From Saprolegnia diclina VS20 (taxonomy: Eukaryota; Oomycota; Saprolegniomycetes; Saprolegniales; Saprolegniaceae), in the NCBI RefSeq assembly GCF_000281045.1, contig NW_008246076.1, positions 891,265 to 914,799 of the forward strand: DNA of 23,535 nt, in the 5' to 3' direction. Shown here one piece after another: positions 1 to 9,253 of the stretch. Both the position numbers and the translations under genes were made by a program. Below the pieces are notes generated by a model. It was not told where the DNA came from. It saw nothing but the letters and a program-made list of their open reading frames with translations, and made no database searches. Within the stretch, counting starts at the first letter, position 1, and the number at the start of each line of letters is the position of its first letter.

Positions 1-90
1 GCCGGGTGGCGGGAGGTAGACAACAGCGTACGTGGCCTTGCGGTCGAGCTGCAGCACCTCGTAGTACGAGGCAGTCAACGAGCCTTGCAT
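1..90 (-). CDS. J-domain (DnaJ-type) co-chaperone, first exon only, cut by window edge
   Basis: Read on the minus strand, an ATG at 90-88 opens MQGSLTASYYEVLQLDRKAT. The YYEVLxLDRKAT part is the start of helix I of a J domain, the Hsp70-stimulating module. After the Thr codon starts a GTACGC donor (31-26), the commonest donor type in this window, so the exon probably runs 90..32. The rest of the J domain, including the HPD loop, lies beyond the left edge and cannot be seen. Family membership rests on about a dozen residues. The short leader before YYEVL suggests the J domain is N-terminal. The gene is divergent from the zinc-finger gene at 665. Confidence 0.55.
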   Translation of the reverse strand, partial: MQGSLTASYYEVLQLDRKATYAVVYLPPPG

Positions 91-664
91 CGTCGTCGTC
101 GGCCACGTTCGATTTCGAGTTTGGTGGCAACTGCGACAAGGACGTGCCGCGTGATTGGCTCGTTTTGCATGATGATGGGATGCGATCCAGCAGCATAATC
201 TTTACGCGGCCACAAGCAGCCTCGAAGCGGCGACCGCTTGTATCAGCGCCGTGGCCGTGGGCGGTCTCTCAAATGCGTCGCCGCCGAGGTGGCCGAGCGC
301 CATGTCGGCTGAGGTGGAAAGGCGGTACAGCCGTTTTGTAGCGATCTGTCCAATCAACGGCCGGAACGATAGCCATTTTGACCAATCGAATGCGTGCCTA
401 TGGCGATCTTCGGCCACGACTTCAACGTCATCGAAAGGATGGGAAGATATGCTTTCAGAAGGCGGGACGATAAGCACTGGACGAGGAGGACGCGGTGCCA
501 GGTGTTGCATGGACGCACTGCAGTCAAGTGCGAGGTTTTGTCTCCGGGACGTGGTGACTGGCCCGTCCCAAGCTCGCGACGTGGACGGTAGACGATTAAA
601 GAAATGGTCCGGTTCTTTAATGGCAGCATCCAGAACGAGTCGAGATTTCCATTGTGAGAGGGCA
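91..664. promoter_or_regulatory. Divergent intergenic region with two CCAAT boxes
   Basis: 574 bp separate the start of the J-domain gene (minus, 90) from the zinc-finger gene (plus, 665). ATTGG lies at 154-158 and CCAAT at 382-386. The second sits in TTTTGACCAAT (376-386), an 11-mer that recurs upstream of the CXC gene. CCAAT is the NF-Y recognition core, so a shared bidirectional promoter is plausible. The plus reading frame of the 665 gene stays open up to 251, but that stretch looks non-coding and reads open in several frames. Confidence 0.4.
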
Positions 665-1963
665 ATGGATCAAGGCCAAGCGACCGAGGTAATTGAGGTC
701 GACGACGATAGTACCGACGTGATGGGCGCGAGCCGTGTGCCGCCACAGCGCAGCCACGGGGTGACGACCGACACGCTCGACTCTAACCGCAAGCCCAAAG
801 ACCTCTCCATGCCGAACAGCGACAAGGACGCGGTGGGCCAGGACGAACTACGGGACGGGGCGACGCTCGACCGCGTACCTCACGGTGTCTCGCCCGACGG
901 GGCGTGGCCGGTGCGATGGACGTCGTCCTGGCGATCGTTTGACGACCTTATGACCACGGTGGCCAATCTGCACGCACGCTGCAAGACGGAGGTCACGTGC
1001 GAGGCGCGGCCGTTTAACGAGCACGCGTTCGGCCGGGCCTTTCCCGCTGCGATCTTTTGCGCCGGGACACCCGAGCGCGGTGCCTTGGTGTGTTCGCACG
1101 ACGCCTGCGACTACCGCATCGGCTTTGCCTACAACTACCACCTCGCGCTCTACACGGTGCACCCCTCGGCGACGCGCTTGCGACACTGCCACGACATTGT
1201 GTCAGCGGCGCCGCCGTCATCGCTTCTCACGCCGCTTGATCACGACACGCTCTATGCAGCCGGCGTCGGCGCCCGCCTCTGGCCCACGCCGTGGCCGGCG
1301 CAGTGGTCCACGTTTTCGGACCTCCAGGGCTTTGTGGCGTGGATGCAGATCGCGTTTGAGACGTCGCTCGCCAACGACGTCCGGTGCTTTACGCCGGCGG
1401 CCTTTGCAGCCACGTTCCCGGACACACCCTGGAACGACCGGTGCGTGCAGCGCGGGTTCTTTTACTGCAACGCGGCCCACGACTGCCCGTTCCGCCTCTA
1501 CTATGCGTTCGACGCCGCGACTGCCATATACGCGGTCATGACGACGACGTCGCGCCTCGCGCACAGCCATGAGACCAAAGGCGGCGCAGTCGATGCAACG
1601 CGTGCCGTGGTACCGCCACGAACGACGATGGCCAAGCCCAAGATTGGGATCGTCGCGCCGTCAGCCTGTATTGGCGAGCGCAGTCGTAGCAGCAAGCGCA
1701 AGCGCCGAGCAGTAGCAGTCGCCGACGACGAGAGCAGCGAAGACGAGAACATCGAACAAGCCAACCGACGCAAGACGCTCCGGGGCCACTTTCAGGCCAT
1801 CTGCAAGAAGGCGATAGGCAACACGCTCTTTTACGAGTACGCCCAGCTCGTGCTCGCCAACTTGAACACGCCCCACGACGGCGATACCGACGACGACGAC
1901 GAGACGGTCGAGGCGTACCAGCCCACGAAGAGCGGCGACCCTCAGTCACGCCTAACGCGATAA
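665..1963 (+). CDS. Protein with two tandem WRKY/GCM1-like zinc fingers
   Basis: Intronless, 432 aa from the ATG at 665. The start was chosen because the acidic leader MDQGQATEVIEVDDD begins a coding-like stretch; the frame is open upstream to 251. Two homologous modules, about residues 80-177 and 206-302, each begin W-x-x-x-W-x-(S/T)-F and end in a finger: C143-x4-C148-x25-H174-x-H176 and C268-x5-C274-x25-H300-x-H302. The equal C-to-H spacing and the C-x4/5-C...H-x-H order resemble the WRKY/GCM1 superfamily, which includes the FAR1 and Mutator-transposase N-terminal fingers. A basic cluster SKRKRR (about 341) looks like a nuclear signal, followed by an acidic stretch and a helical segment (RRKTLRGHFQAICKKAIG). 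No DDE catalytic core is visible. A DNA-binding regulator is the inference; the exact family is unsure. Confidence 0.75.
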   Translation: MDQGQATEVIEVDDDSTDVMGASRVPPQRSHGVTTDTLDSNRKPKDLSMPNSDKDAVGQDELRDGATLDRVPHGVSPDGAWPVRWTSSWRSFDDLMTTVANLHARCKTEVTCEARPFNEHAFGRAFPAAIFCAGTPERGALVCSHDACDYRIGFAYNYHLALYTVHPSATRLRHCHDIVSAAPPSSLLTPLDHDTLYAAGVGARLWPTPWPAQWSTFSDLQGFVAWMQIAFETSLANDVRCFTPAAFAATFPDTPWNDRCVQRGFFYCNAAHDCPFRLYYAFDAATAIYAVMTTTSRLAHSHETKGGAVDATRAVVPPRTTMAKPKIGIVAPSACIGERSRSSKRKRRAVAVADDESSEDENIEQANRRKTLRGHFQAICKKAIGNTLFYEYAQLVLANLNTPHDGDTDDDDETVEAYQPTKSGDPQSRLTR

Positions 1964-2504
1964 GAGGCATGGACTCGGCTCGTATGTTGTCTGGCTCTGC
2001 GTTGTTGTTCCGACTAGAGGAAGGTCAAGGTGGTGGTCGCTGCCGTGCCATAGCCCACACATGTGATGTCTCTAGGCAGACGCGTCATGGGCGCCGTACC
2101 GCGACGATGGTCGAGGCGCGGCTAGCATGCGGCGGCACGTGGCCCTCGCCGGCGACGGGCCGCACGCGACCTCGGCCGGCCCTTGCCGTCGCGGCCGTCC
2201 CACTGCCGTTGTCGAACTATCTTTCGAAATGAATAACTATTAATTTATACAGGGACCAAAGTAGCAGGTGTAATATAAAAACGTATATTTATTGAAGTAC
2301 GATTTTAAATACCTACAATTCTATTGCACCCGCCATGCACTTTGTATTGGTATGGTGGATGCGATCGCATGGTATATTAATATATGGCATGTTAAAATAG
2401 GTAAGAATTATAAAAAGCGACTTTCGCACGGCAATAAATTACGCATCGCCACCCCATATAATCACTCGAGCGAGACTGGAGGAGTGGCAAGGACCGCGGC
2501 CGGC
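1964..2504. other. Intergenic region with an AT-rich island
   Basis: GC-rich to about 2210, then strongly AT-rich from about 2220 to 2460 with several TATA-like runs, then GC-rich again about 40 bp before the TBL1 start. No convincing gene is seen; a 104-codon open frame through the AT-rich part has codon use unlike its neighbours. Probably the TBL1 promoter and 5' leader, possibly with a small inserted element. Confidence 0.35.
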
Positions 2505-4441
2505 ATGACCATCACCTCGGACGAAGTCAACTTCCTCGTGTACCGGTACCTCCAGGAGTCGGGTACGTCGACGTCGCCTCGGCCATGGCCTCATGCGCCG
2601 TCGTAGGCTTCGTGCATGCGGCCTTTACCTTTGCCTACGAAAGCCAGCTCGCACGGAGCTCCGTGGTCTCGACCGAGATTCCGCCGGGCGCGCTCATCTC
2701 GTTCCTCCAGAAAGGCCTTCTCTACGTTGGCATTGAAGCGCACGTGAACGAGGTAGTAGCTCATACTTCGCCATTCTTCGCCGCTCAGCATGGCGTAGGA
2801 TGGCACGGAGCGCGAGTGCGACGCTGAGCTCTCGCTCCTCAACCCACACATCTGCCGCATCGCGCAGTCGGTCTCACGAACGAGCAGCAACAAGCCTGGG
2901 AAGCGCAAGCGCAAGGCCGACGACATTGGCGGCATCAACTCGCCCGACTCGGTGACCGACCCGACCACAGCGACGCCCACCGCCGACGCAGGTGCGATCG
3001 CCTGAGGACGATACTATCACTCATGGATCGTCGAATGTAGCCCATCTGCCGCCGCCCGCCGAGGCGTCGCCCGATACGCTCGTCCTCAAGGGCCACGAGA
3101 AGGACGTACGACATTGCACTCGGACGCCAGAATCTCATCATGCGCGTAGGCGTTTAGCTGCCTCTGGCAACCCATGCACAACACATTAGTCACTGGCTCG
3201 TCCGACTCGACGGCACGGATATGGTCGGTCGGCGCCTCGGACTTTGGCGCGTCGACGCCCGTGACGAGCATCGTCCTGCCACACGGCGACGGCGCGTACA
3301 AGGACGTGACGACGCTCGAGTGGAACGTACGCATCCCATCTTGATCTCTCTCTACGTCCGCGTCCTCATGCTGACGTATAGCGCGACGGCAGCTGCATTG
3401 CGTCCGGCTCGTACGACGGGCACACGCGTCTCTGGTCGCCGTCCGGTACGCTGCCGCCATCTCGCAACATACGTTCTTATCGTACCTAGGCGAACTGCAG
3501 TACGAAGCGCAGCACCATCTCGGGCCTGTCTTTGCCGTGCGCTGGAACCCGTCGAATACGCTCCTACTCAGTGCGTCGTACGACAGCACGGTCGCGCTCT
3601 GGGACGTGGCCGCGTCACACAAAGTGAGTCAAGTCCGGCTCCACGACGGTACGCTCGTCGTCGTTCGTCACGAGTGGCGACCATCGGGACCATGTAGAAG
3701 CCGCCATCTTGGACGCAGCGTGGAAGGACGACACGACATTTGCAACCTGCTCGTCCGACACGACGATTCGACTCGCGAGCGTTGGCGAAGCCGCGCCGTC
3801 GACCGTGCTGCGTGGCCACACCGACGAGATCAACTCGATCAAGTGGGACCCGTCCGGGTCGCTTCTCGCCTCGTGCTCGGACGACTGCTCGGTCAAGCTC
3901 TGGCGTCCGGTACGAAGACTTTGGCTTGTCCTGGGCGCAGCTCAATGGCCTGATGTAGACGGAGACGGCGTGCGTGCTGGACCTCAAGGAACACACAAAG
4001 GAGGTGTATACGATCCGGTGGGGGCCATCCAACCACGTCTTGGCGAGCACGTCGTTTGATACGACGGTCAAGCTATGGGACGTGGAAGCCGGCAAGTGCC
4101 TCACGACCCACGCCCACGAGTAGGAAGAGCATGCTTAGGACTTGGGTTGCTGAGGACGTGGGATGTAGGAACGCCGTGTACGCGATTGCCTTCAGTCCGA
4201 ATGGTCAGTTTTTGGCCAGCGGGTCGATCAGCGGCGTCGTTCAAGTGTGGTCGTTGCAGGTACATTCGACACCTTTGCGATCGTGCAATATGGTATTGAT
4301 GGTGGATTATAGGACGGGTCGCTCGTCAAGTCGTACAAGGGCGTCGGCGACATCTTTGAGGTCAACTGGAACTACGACGGCAGCATGCTCTCGGCGTGCT
4401 TCTCGACCGGCGACGTGCTCGTCATGCACTTTCGCGTCTAG
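2505..4441 (+). CDS. TBL1: TBL1/TBL1R-type LisH and WD40 corepressor subunit
   Basis: Eleven exons: 2505-2562, 2607-2752, 2799-2991, 3041-3105, 3150-3326, 3382-3445, 3490-3648, 3698-3909, 3959-4119, 4169-4259, 4313-4441, giving 484 aa (human TBL1 proteins about 514-577). The first 20 residues ([19 protein letters not shown]..) are nearly the TBL1 LisH motif, which mediates tetramerisation. An F-box-like segment (residues about 40-85, [14 protein letters not shown]) follows, then a basic linker (GKRKRKADD) and WD40 repeats from about residue 145 to the end. [36 protein letters not shown] and [11 protein letters not shown] all match TBL1 blades. Known family role: adaptor of SMRT/NCoR-HDAC3 corepressor complexes (Sif2/Set3C in yeast), in the nucleus. 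All introns are 44-55 nt with GTACG, GTAG or GTGCG donors and TAG acceptors. The ninth donor, GTAGGA at 4120, was chosen because it restores the frame. Confidence 0.95.
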
Positions 4442-4442
4442 T

Positions 4443-4670
4443 CTAGTGTAGCGTTGTAGGATATATAGCAATCTCAAACACAATCACCCTTTGTATCGTC
4501 AATATCTGCTCGTCCGCCACTGTCGTCCGCTCCTCGACCTGATCTGCCCACTTGGCATGCGTCACTAGCATCGTGGCAGGTGCGTTGACGACATCTGTAG
4601 CGGCAAGAAGCGCCTTGCGCTGCAGCTGCGATAGCCACATCGTAGCTCGGCTCGTGCCAGCGGCCAGAGA
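4443..4670 (-). CDS. Possible small minus-strand coding segment, unrecognised
   Basis: Between TBL1 and the dehydrogenase (4442-5054) the best open reading is on the minus strand, ending at a TAG at 4445-4443. It reads LSQLQRKALLAATDVVNA, then ATMLVTHAKWADQVEERT, which has heptad-like, helical character. A 27-nt or 50-nt stretch ending in CCTAG upstream could be an intron, with MLMLVAAAT in the preceding segment, but no clean start or first exon can be assigned. It may instead be non-coding DNA between two same-strand genes. No family recognised. Confidence 0.22.
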   Translation of the reverse strand, partial: SLAAGTSRATMWLSQLQRKALLAATDVVNAPATMLVTHAKWADQVEERTTVADEQILTIQRVIVFEIAIYPTTLH

Positions 4671-4923
4671 GACAGGAGCTAGGGACGTGCACGGACGTGG
4701 CATACCGTATGGCGTGCGCGCCACCCACCAACGCACGTGCATGAGGCACACGTGGCATGCAACGGCACTGCGTGGTCGCCGCTGCAACGAGCATGAGCAT
4801 GCGCAGGCTGGTGGCGCCCAGAGGCGAGCTACAGGCGGCGATGATCCGTGGCCTGCGCGCTGCTACATGTGGCCAGATGCGGCTGGAGCTGCTGGCCGAT
4901 CGTTCATCCTCGTTCGTCAGCGT

Positions 4924-4947
4924 GCATTTTATTTTATTATTATTTTT
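4924..4947 (+). promoter_or_regulatory. T-rich block upstream of the dehydrogenase gene
   Basis: A GCATTTTATTTTATTATTAT run about 110-130 bp before the ATG at 5055 stands out in GC-rich surroundings. It loosely resembles the oomycete initiator region (TCATT followed by a T-rich tract). Position and composition suggest the transcription start area; the match is not exact. Confidence 0.25.
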
Positions 4948-5054
4948 GACGGCGAAAGGCCATCAACTCTGAGAGGTCCTCCTTGAAGTTGGTCCTGCGA
5001 CACGTGCGCTGGTGCTGGCCGGACGCCACTTGCGGATTTGCCACTTCCTCCACC

Positions 5055-6117
5055 ATGCTCCGCACGACGACGACGACCTTGCGCAAGCCGACAACGATGG
5101 CCCGCGGCTTTAGCTCGGCGGCCAACAAGATTGGCATCATTGGCCTCGGCCAGATGGGCGGCCACATGGCCCGCAACCTCGCGGCTGCCGGCAACCACCT
5201 CGTGGTCTTTGACGTCGTCGACGCCAACGTGCAGGCCGCCAAGGCGCACGGCAAGGTCGACGCGGCCGCGACGCCGCGCGAGGTCGCCAAGCAGTGCCAC
5301 ACGATCGTGACCATGCTGCCCTCGACGCCGCATGTCCAAGAGGTCTACCTTGGCAGCACCGGCCTCATCCATGAGCTCACAAAGGACCATCTCTTGATCG
5401 ACTCAAGCACAATCGACCCGACGTTCACGAAATCGCTCTCGGCGACCATCTCGGAGACGGGCGCGCTCATCATCGACGCACCGGTTTCGGGCGGCGTCAA
5501 CGGCGCCAAGAACGCGACCTTGACGTTCATGGTCGGCGGTTCGACCCCTGCGTTTGACAAGGCGCAGAAGGTCCTCAAGCAAATGGGCAAGAACATTGTG
5601 CATTGCGGCGGCCCTTGTAAGTTCATATATGTCTCCTGAGTCACAAGCTGATGACGAGCATGACGTAGCGACGGGCCAAGCCGCCAAGATCTGCAACAAC
5701 CTGGCGCTCGCGATCCAGATGACGTCGGTGGCCGAGGCGCTCACGCTTGGTGACAAGCTTGGCATTGACCCCAAGGTCCTCTCGAGGTACTACCAATCAC
5801 ATCTCATTGCGTGATTGATGATGCGTGGGTGCAGCATTATGAACACGTCGACGTCGCAGTGCTGGTCGACGACGGCCAACAACCCGTACCCGGGTGTCAT
5901 GGAGGGCGTGCCGGCGAGCAACGACTACAACGGCGGGTTTGCCTCTGTGCTCATGCGCAAGGACCTCGGTCTCGCGATCGACGCGGCCAAGAGCGTCGAG
6001 GCGTCGATCCCGCTCACGTCGAGCGTGCACCAGTTTTACAATATGATTGTCAACACCGGCCACGGGAAGAAGGACTTTGGCTACATTCTCAAGTTTCTCG
6101 AAGGCAAACACGCCTGA
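5055..6117 (+). CDS. HIBADH: 3-hydroxyisobutyrate dehydrogenase, mitochondrial
   Basis: Three exons, 5055-5616, 5669-5786 and 5835-6117, with introns of 52 and 48 nt; 320 aa (human 336). It oxidises 3-hydroxyisobutyrate to methylmalonate semialdehyde with NAD in valine breakdown. Visible: a presequence without acidic residues (MLRTTTTTLRKPTTMARGFSS); Rossmann NAD motif G30-x-G32-x-M34-G35 (GLGQMGGHMARN); substrate-binding DAPVSGG at 141-147; catalytic lysine K194 in STGQAAKICNN; C-terminal helical domain with GVMEGVPASNDYNGGF and LMRKDLGLA. The ATG at 5055 is preferred over an in-frame upstream ATG at 4983, since it gives a typical mitochondrial leader. It ends 73 bp from the convergent LC1 gene. 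Confidence 0.95.
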
Positions 6118-6190
6118 GCGTCTATGGAAACATGACAATATTGTGGAATATCAACAAAGTGTACACGGATGTCGCAGAAGATACGAGTTC

Positions 6191-6949
6191 TTATTGGCTG
6201 CTCACAGCGTCGCGTTCGGTTTGCTTGACCATGTCGCCGTCAATCTTCATGACGTTCCGGAGGCGCTTGAGCACGTTGAGACGCGCCTCCTCCTTGGACA
6301 AGCCTTCGTAAATCGGGTTGCCCGAGAAGAGCACGTCGCGCAGCTTTGGTAAATTGGACTAGAATCGTCCATGTTAGCAGCATGCGATGGAAGAAAGCGT
6401 ACGAGTTTGTCGAGTTCGTCCCAGCTCTTGAGGAGGTTGTTGGAGATGTAGAGCGTCGTGAGGTTCGTCAAGCCCGAGAGACCGTCCAGCGTCGTAATGA
6501 CGTTGTACGAGATCCAGAGCTCTTCGAGCGTATCTGACACGTCATCGAGCTTTTCGATCTTCTTGATTTGGTTGCGCCCGAGCGAGAGAATGCGCAGCTT
6601 CTTCATGCCCGAGAGCGGAATCAGCCGATCGATCGAGTTGGTCGAGAGCGAGAGATGCCTAGCGTCAAGTTCGTTAGTATAATGGAATGCGCATGAAGAA
6701 GTACTCGCAATTTTTCAGCGTGTTGAGCGAGTTGTCGAGCTTGGCGATGGGCGGGATCTGGCAGTAGAGCTTGACGACCGGCGCCTCCTCGGACGATGCA
6801 TTCTCCTTGGCCTCCCACGCCTTGATGGCTTGACTGCACGTCGTCTAGCGAGATATAAGTGCTTAGTCCGGAGCGAAGGCGGCGCATGTCGACCATGCTC
6901 TTGGCGTATTCTCGACTGCGGTGAAGAGTCGCGATCTTACGAGATTCAT
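6191..6949 (-). CDS. DNAL1: Axonemal outer-arm dynein light chain LC1 (leucine-rich repeat)
   Basis: Exons on the minus strand: 6949-6941 (tentative), 6844-6705, 6658-6403 and 6358-6191, giving 190 aa (Chlamydomonas LC1 198). The protein reads SQAIKAWEAKENA, VVKLYCQIPPIAKLD, then leucine-rich repeats (HLSLSTNSI, LRILSLGRNQIKKIE, LEELWISYNVI, LTTLYISNNLLKSWDEL) and the C-terminal cap VLFSGNPIYEG. The IPPI, SLGRN and LEELWISYN motifs are diagnostic. LC1 binds the motor region of the outer-arm gamma heavy chain and tethers it to the A-tubule, so it acts in flagella. The 5' end is uncertain: the ACG ACG TGC codons starting exon 2 follow an AG acceptor, and the only good in-phase start found is a 9-nt micro-exon ATGAATCTC with a GTAAGA donor, implying a 96-nt intron, longer than the others here. 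Confidence 0.9.
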
Positions 6950-7287
6950 AATTAGTGTTCAATAGAGTGATGGTCATGTACGATTGCAGGCTCAGGACGC
7001 GATGCAGCCGTGCTGTAGGATGCTGCAGTCGACGCTAGCCACGAATTTGATGCTGCTACGTAGTGGTACGACCGGCGCAGCCATCCACGAAGCATCCACT
7101 GCGCCGCTATTGCTACTCTCGAGTGAACACGTAAAATAGAGTGCGTAAGGTATGGGAAATAGAGTAAAATATAATGCACACTACCTTTGTCGTGGACGAC
7201 GAACCATAATCGTGTTGTTAAACGGTAGATATAGTGTATAGCCGGATACGCTGGCACAGTACGGATATCACCAGAAAGTGCAAACTC
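6950..7287. promoter_or_regulatory. Divergent promoter region, LC1 / HAD hydrolase
   Basis: 338 bp between two divergently transcribed starts. An AT-rich segment at about 7130-7240 (TATAATGC, TAGATATAGTGTATAG) lies 50-150 bp before the hydrolase ATG. No CCAAT box is seen. Nothing else identified. Confidence 0.35.
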
Positions 7288-8395
7288 ATGGCGACGCGTC
7301 TGGCCAAGGAGATGCGGCGGTTCGGCATTGCGTTTGACATTGATGGCGTCTTGATCCGGTCGGTCCTTTGCGCTCCATGTGTTCGATTCCTCATTGTCTA
7401 TGGGCGGTAGCGGCGGGAAGGCGCTCCCGAACGCGAGCAAGCGCCTTTTGCAGCTGCAGTCGCAGGGCGTCCCGCACATCTTCCTCACCAACGGCGGCGG
7501 CTGCGTCGAGGAGAAGAAGACGTCCAACCTGAGCAAGATCCTCGATGTGCCAATCGACCCGCGCCAGATGATCCTCGCGCACACGCCCATGCGCGAGCTC
7601 GTGCATCAGTTTGGCGGTCCGTTCGCGACATTTGGATGACAGACACTCAACGCGCTGACGTGGATGTAGACAAGAAGGTGCTTGTCATGGGCGCCTACGA
7701 TGTCTTGGACGTGGCGCACCACTATGGTTTTCAGAAGGTCGTGTCGATCGAGGACCTCGCACATGCGAGTCCGCACCAGTACCCGTTCTTGCCGTGGCCC
7801 CACAAGTAGACTGCACGACAAATATGGCGCACTGAGGCTTGACGCTAGGCCGCACCACCTCGAGGACGAGCCAATTGGCGCAATCATCATCTTCCACGAC
7901 CCGATCCACTGGGCGCAGGATCTGCAGATCGCAATCGATGCGCTGGTCGGCGGCCATCCGCTCGGGAGTGGGACCGGGCCGCAGACGCCGCTCTTTGTGA
8001 GCAACGACGACTTTACCTTTAGCGGTGCGTATCCCGTGCCCCGGTTTGCGCAAGGTGCCTTTACGCGCTGCCTCCAACTGCTCTTCGAACAGCACACGGG
8101 CAAGCCTTTGCAAGTGACGCGGTTTGGGAAGCCCCACCTCGTTCAGTACGAGTTTGCCGAGCAAGTCATGCGCGAGCAAGCACCCAATTGCGACCGGTTC
8201 TACGGCATTGGTGACAACCCGTTCAGCGACATTCAAGGTGCGAACACCGCCGGCAACCACTGGACGTCCGTGCTTGTGCGCACCGGCGTCTTCCAGTCGG
8301 ATGCCGACAACCATGAAGAGCATCCCGGCGATGTTGTCGTCGACTCGGTGGACGAAGCCGTCGAATGGATCTTGACCCAAGAAGGCGTCCTCTAG
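7288..8395 (+). CDS. CECR5/HDHD5-type HAD-superfamily hydrolase (class IIA)
   Basis: Four exons, 7288-7358, 7411-7616, 7670-7805 and 7849-8395; 319 aa. HAD motif I is D17-I-D19-G20 (FDIDGVLIRGGKALPNA), motif II lies in HIFLTNGGG, the motif III lysine is probably K232 in FGKPHLVQYEFA, and motif IV is GIGDNPFSDIQGAN with D260 and D265. This set, with the large cap insert, matches the CECR5/yeast YKR070W group, mitochondrial in fungi and animals. No typical presequence is obvious here (MATRLAKEMRRFGIAFD), and the substrate is not established. Introns 1 and 2 use unusual donors, GTCGGT and GTCCGT; they were chosen because they alone restore the conserved reading DGVLIRGGKALPN and HQFGDKKVLVMG. 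Confidence 0.92.
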
Positions 8396-8554
8396 AGTCG
8401 AAACGTCGATCGGTAGCAAGCGAACGACCCGGGACACTCGAATGCGCTACTAGTACTAGAGAAGGGACGATAAACTGCGGCCATAGAAGTGAAGTAGCTC
8501 CCATGACGACACGTTGGAGTATGCAACGCATTGATAGCCTCATTATGTAGTCTC

Positions 8555-8797
8555 TCATTGCACCGATCGCACGGACTCGCGCTCGCAAGGAACGCTGGTA
8601 GCCCAACGCAGACTCGACTTTGGCAAAGCAGGAAGTTCATTGTGGCATATGCCGCAAAATGTTGTTAGTTTTGGCATATGCCGCGTCGAAGAAAGGGGGC
8701 GATTGCTCTTGCTGTACACCTTTACTGGTGACGGGAAGTAGCGTTTTGCGCTCCCCACGACGTCCTCTATGACTGTGTTGAGTACGAGCGATTTCAT
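8555..8797 (-). CDS. Possible small protein of 80 aa in a convergent gap, unrecognised
   Basis: In the 858-bp gap between two convergent genes, a minus frame from an ATG at 8797 reads MKSLVLNTVIEDVVGSAKRYFPS and later FCGICHNELPALPKSS, ending in VRSVQ. An inverted pair of CCAAT boxes lies about 70-100 bp upstream (8864-8893), where a promoter would be. Against it: no known family, and both GGCATATGCC palindromes fall inside it. The frame is open further upstream to 8872. Confidence 0.3.
   Translation of the reverse strand: MKSLVLNTVIEDVVGSAKRYFPSPVKVYSKSNRPLSSTRHMPKLTTFCGICHNELPALPKSSLRWATSVPCERESVRSVQ
8643..8684. repeat. Two copies of TGGCATATGCCGC, 29 nt apart
   Basis: TGGCATATGCCGC occurs at 8643-8655 and 8672-8684. 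Each contains the 10-bp perfect palindrome GGCATATGCC. The start-to-start spacing of 29 nt is close to three helical turns, so the two sites face the same side of the DNA. Confidence 0.8.
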
Positions 8798-8823
8798 TTT
8801 CAAAAGCCATTTGGGCGATCGAG

Positions 8824-8918
8824 GCGCTCGGCGGTCGTGGCGCCGAGCGCAGCATCGCACAGGATTGGCCAAAAATGCATCTTTTTGGCCAATAAAAAGG
8901 AGCGAAAACGTTTTTATT
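8824..8918. repeat. Three consecutive perfect inverted repeats
   Basis: GCGCTCGGCG (8824-8833) pairs with CGCCGAGCGC (8841-8850), loop 7. ATTGGCCAAAAA (8864-8875) pairs with TTTTTGGCCAAT (8882-8893), loop 6. AATAAAAA (8891-8898) pairs with TTTTTATT (8911-8918), loop 12. All stems are perfect, 10, 12 and 8 bp. The second carries inverted CCAAT boxes; the second and third overlap by 3 nt, so they could be alternative structures. Confidence 0.85.
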
Positions 8919-9009
8919 CGCAGTTGCGTCCCAGCCTGCCGCTCTTGGTCGACGCTGCTCTATTCTCTTACGTAGCACGCGCACTTGACTCCACTTTGCT
9001 AGTCATTAC

Positions 9010-9037
9010 ATATGACGAAGACATAAATGTGTCATAT
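9010..9037. repeat. Inverted repeat ATATGAC / GTCATAT
   Basis: ATATGAC at 9010-9016 and GTCATAT at 9031-9037, 14-nt spacer, in the AT-rich 3' flank of the CXC gene. Could be part of its 3' end; on its own this is weak. Confidence 0.5.
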
Positions 9038-9253
9038 ACATATGTGGTCCTCGTCAGACCTATGACTGAAACGTAGAGAAGGGAATATCTGGTTCACTTC
9101 ACCAGGCTCCATCATGGTGTGAAGGCAGAGCTTCTGCTCTTGCTGCTTGGACAACTGCTGTAGCTTCTGGACAGTGATTAGGGCTTGGATCCGCGAGCCA
9201 ACTCACGTACGAACAACGAGCGTGGTATTATAAATACGGTGCAACGCAGACGA

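Noticed and set aside
251-664. N-terminal extension of the zinc-finger protein to an ATG at 251
   Set aside because: The stretch is open in several frames, has no module pattern, and contains CCAAT sites; the ATG at 665 begins the coding-like part.
3604-3697. GTGAGT at 3604 as the TBL1 intron-7 donor
   Set aside because: It would break the frame into exon 8; the GTACGC donor at 3649 keeps the conserved WD40 reading.
8837-9076. Plus-strand open frame of 79 codons through the stem cluster
   Set aside because: It crosses the three inverted repeats, has no family resemblance and no supporting promoter or splice context.
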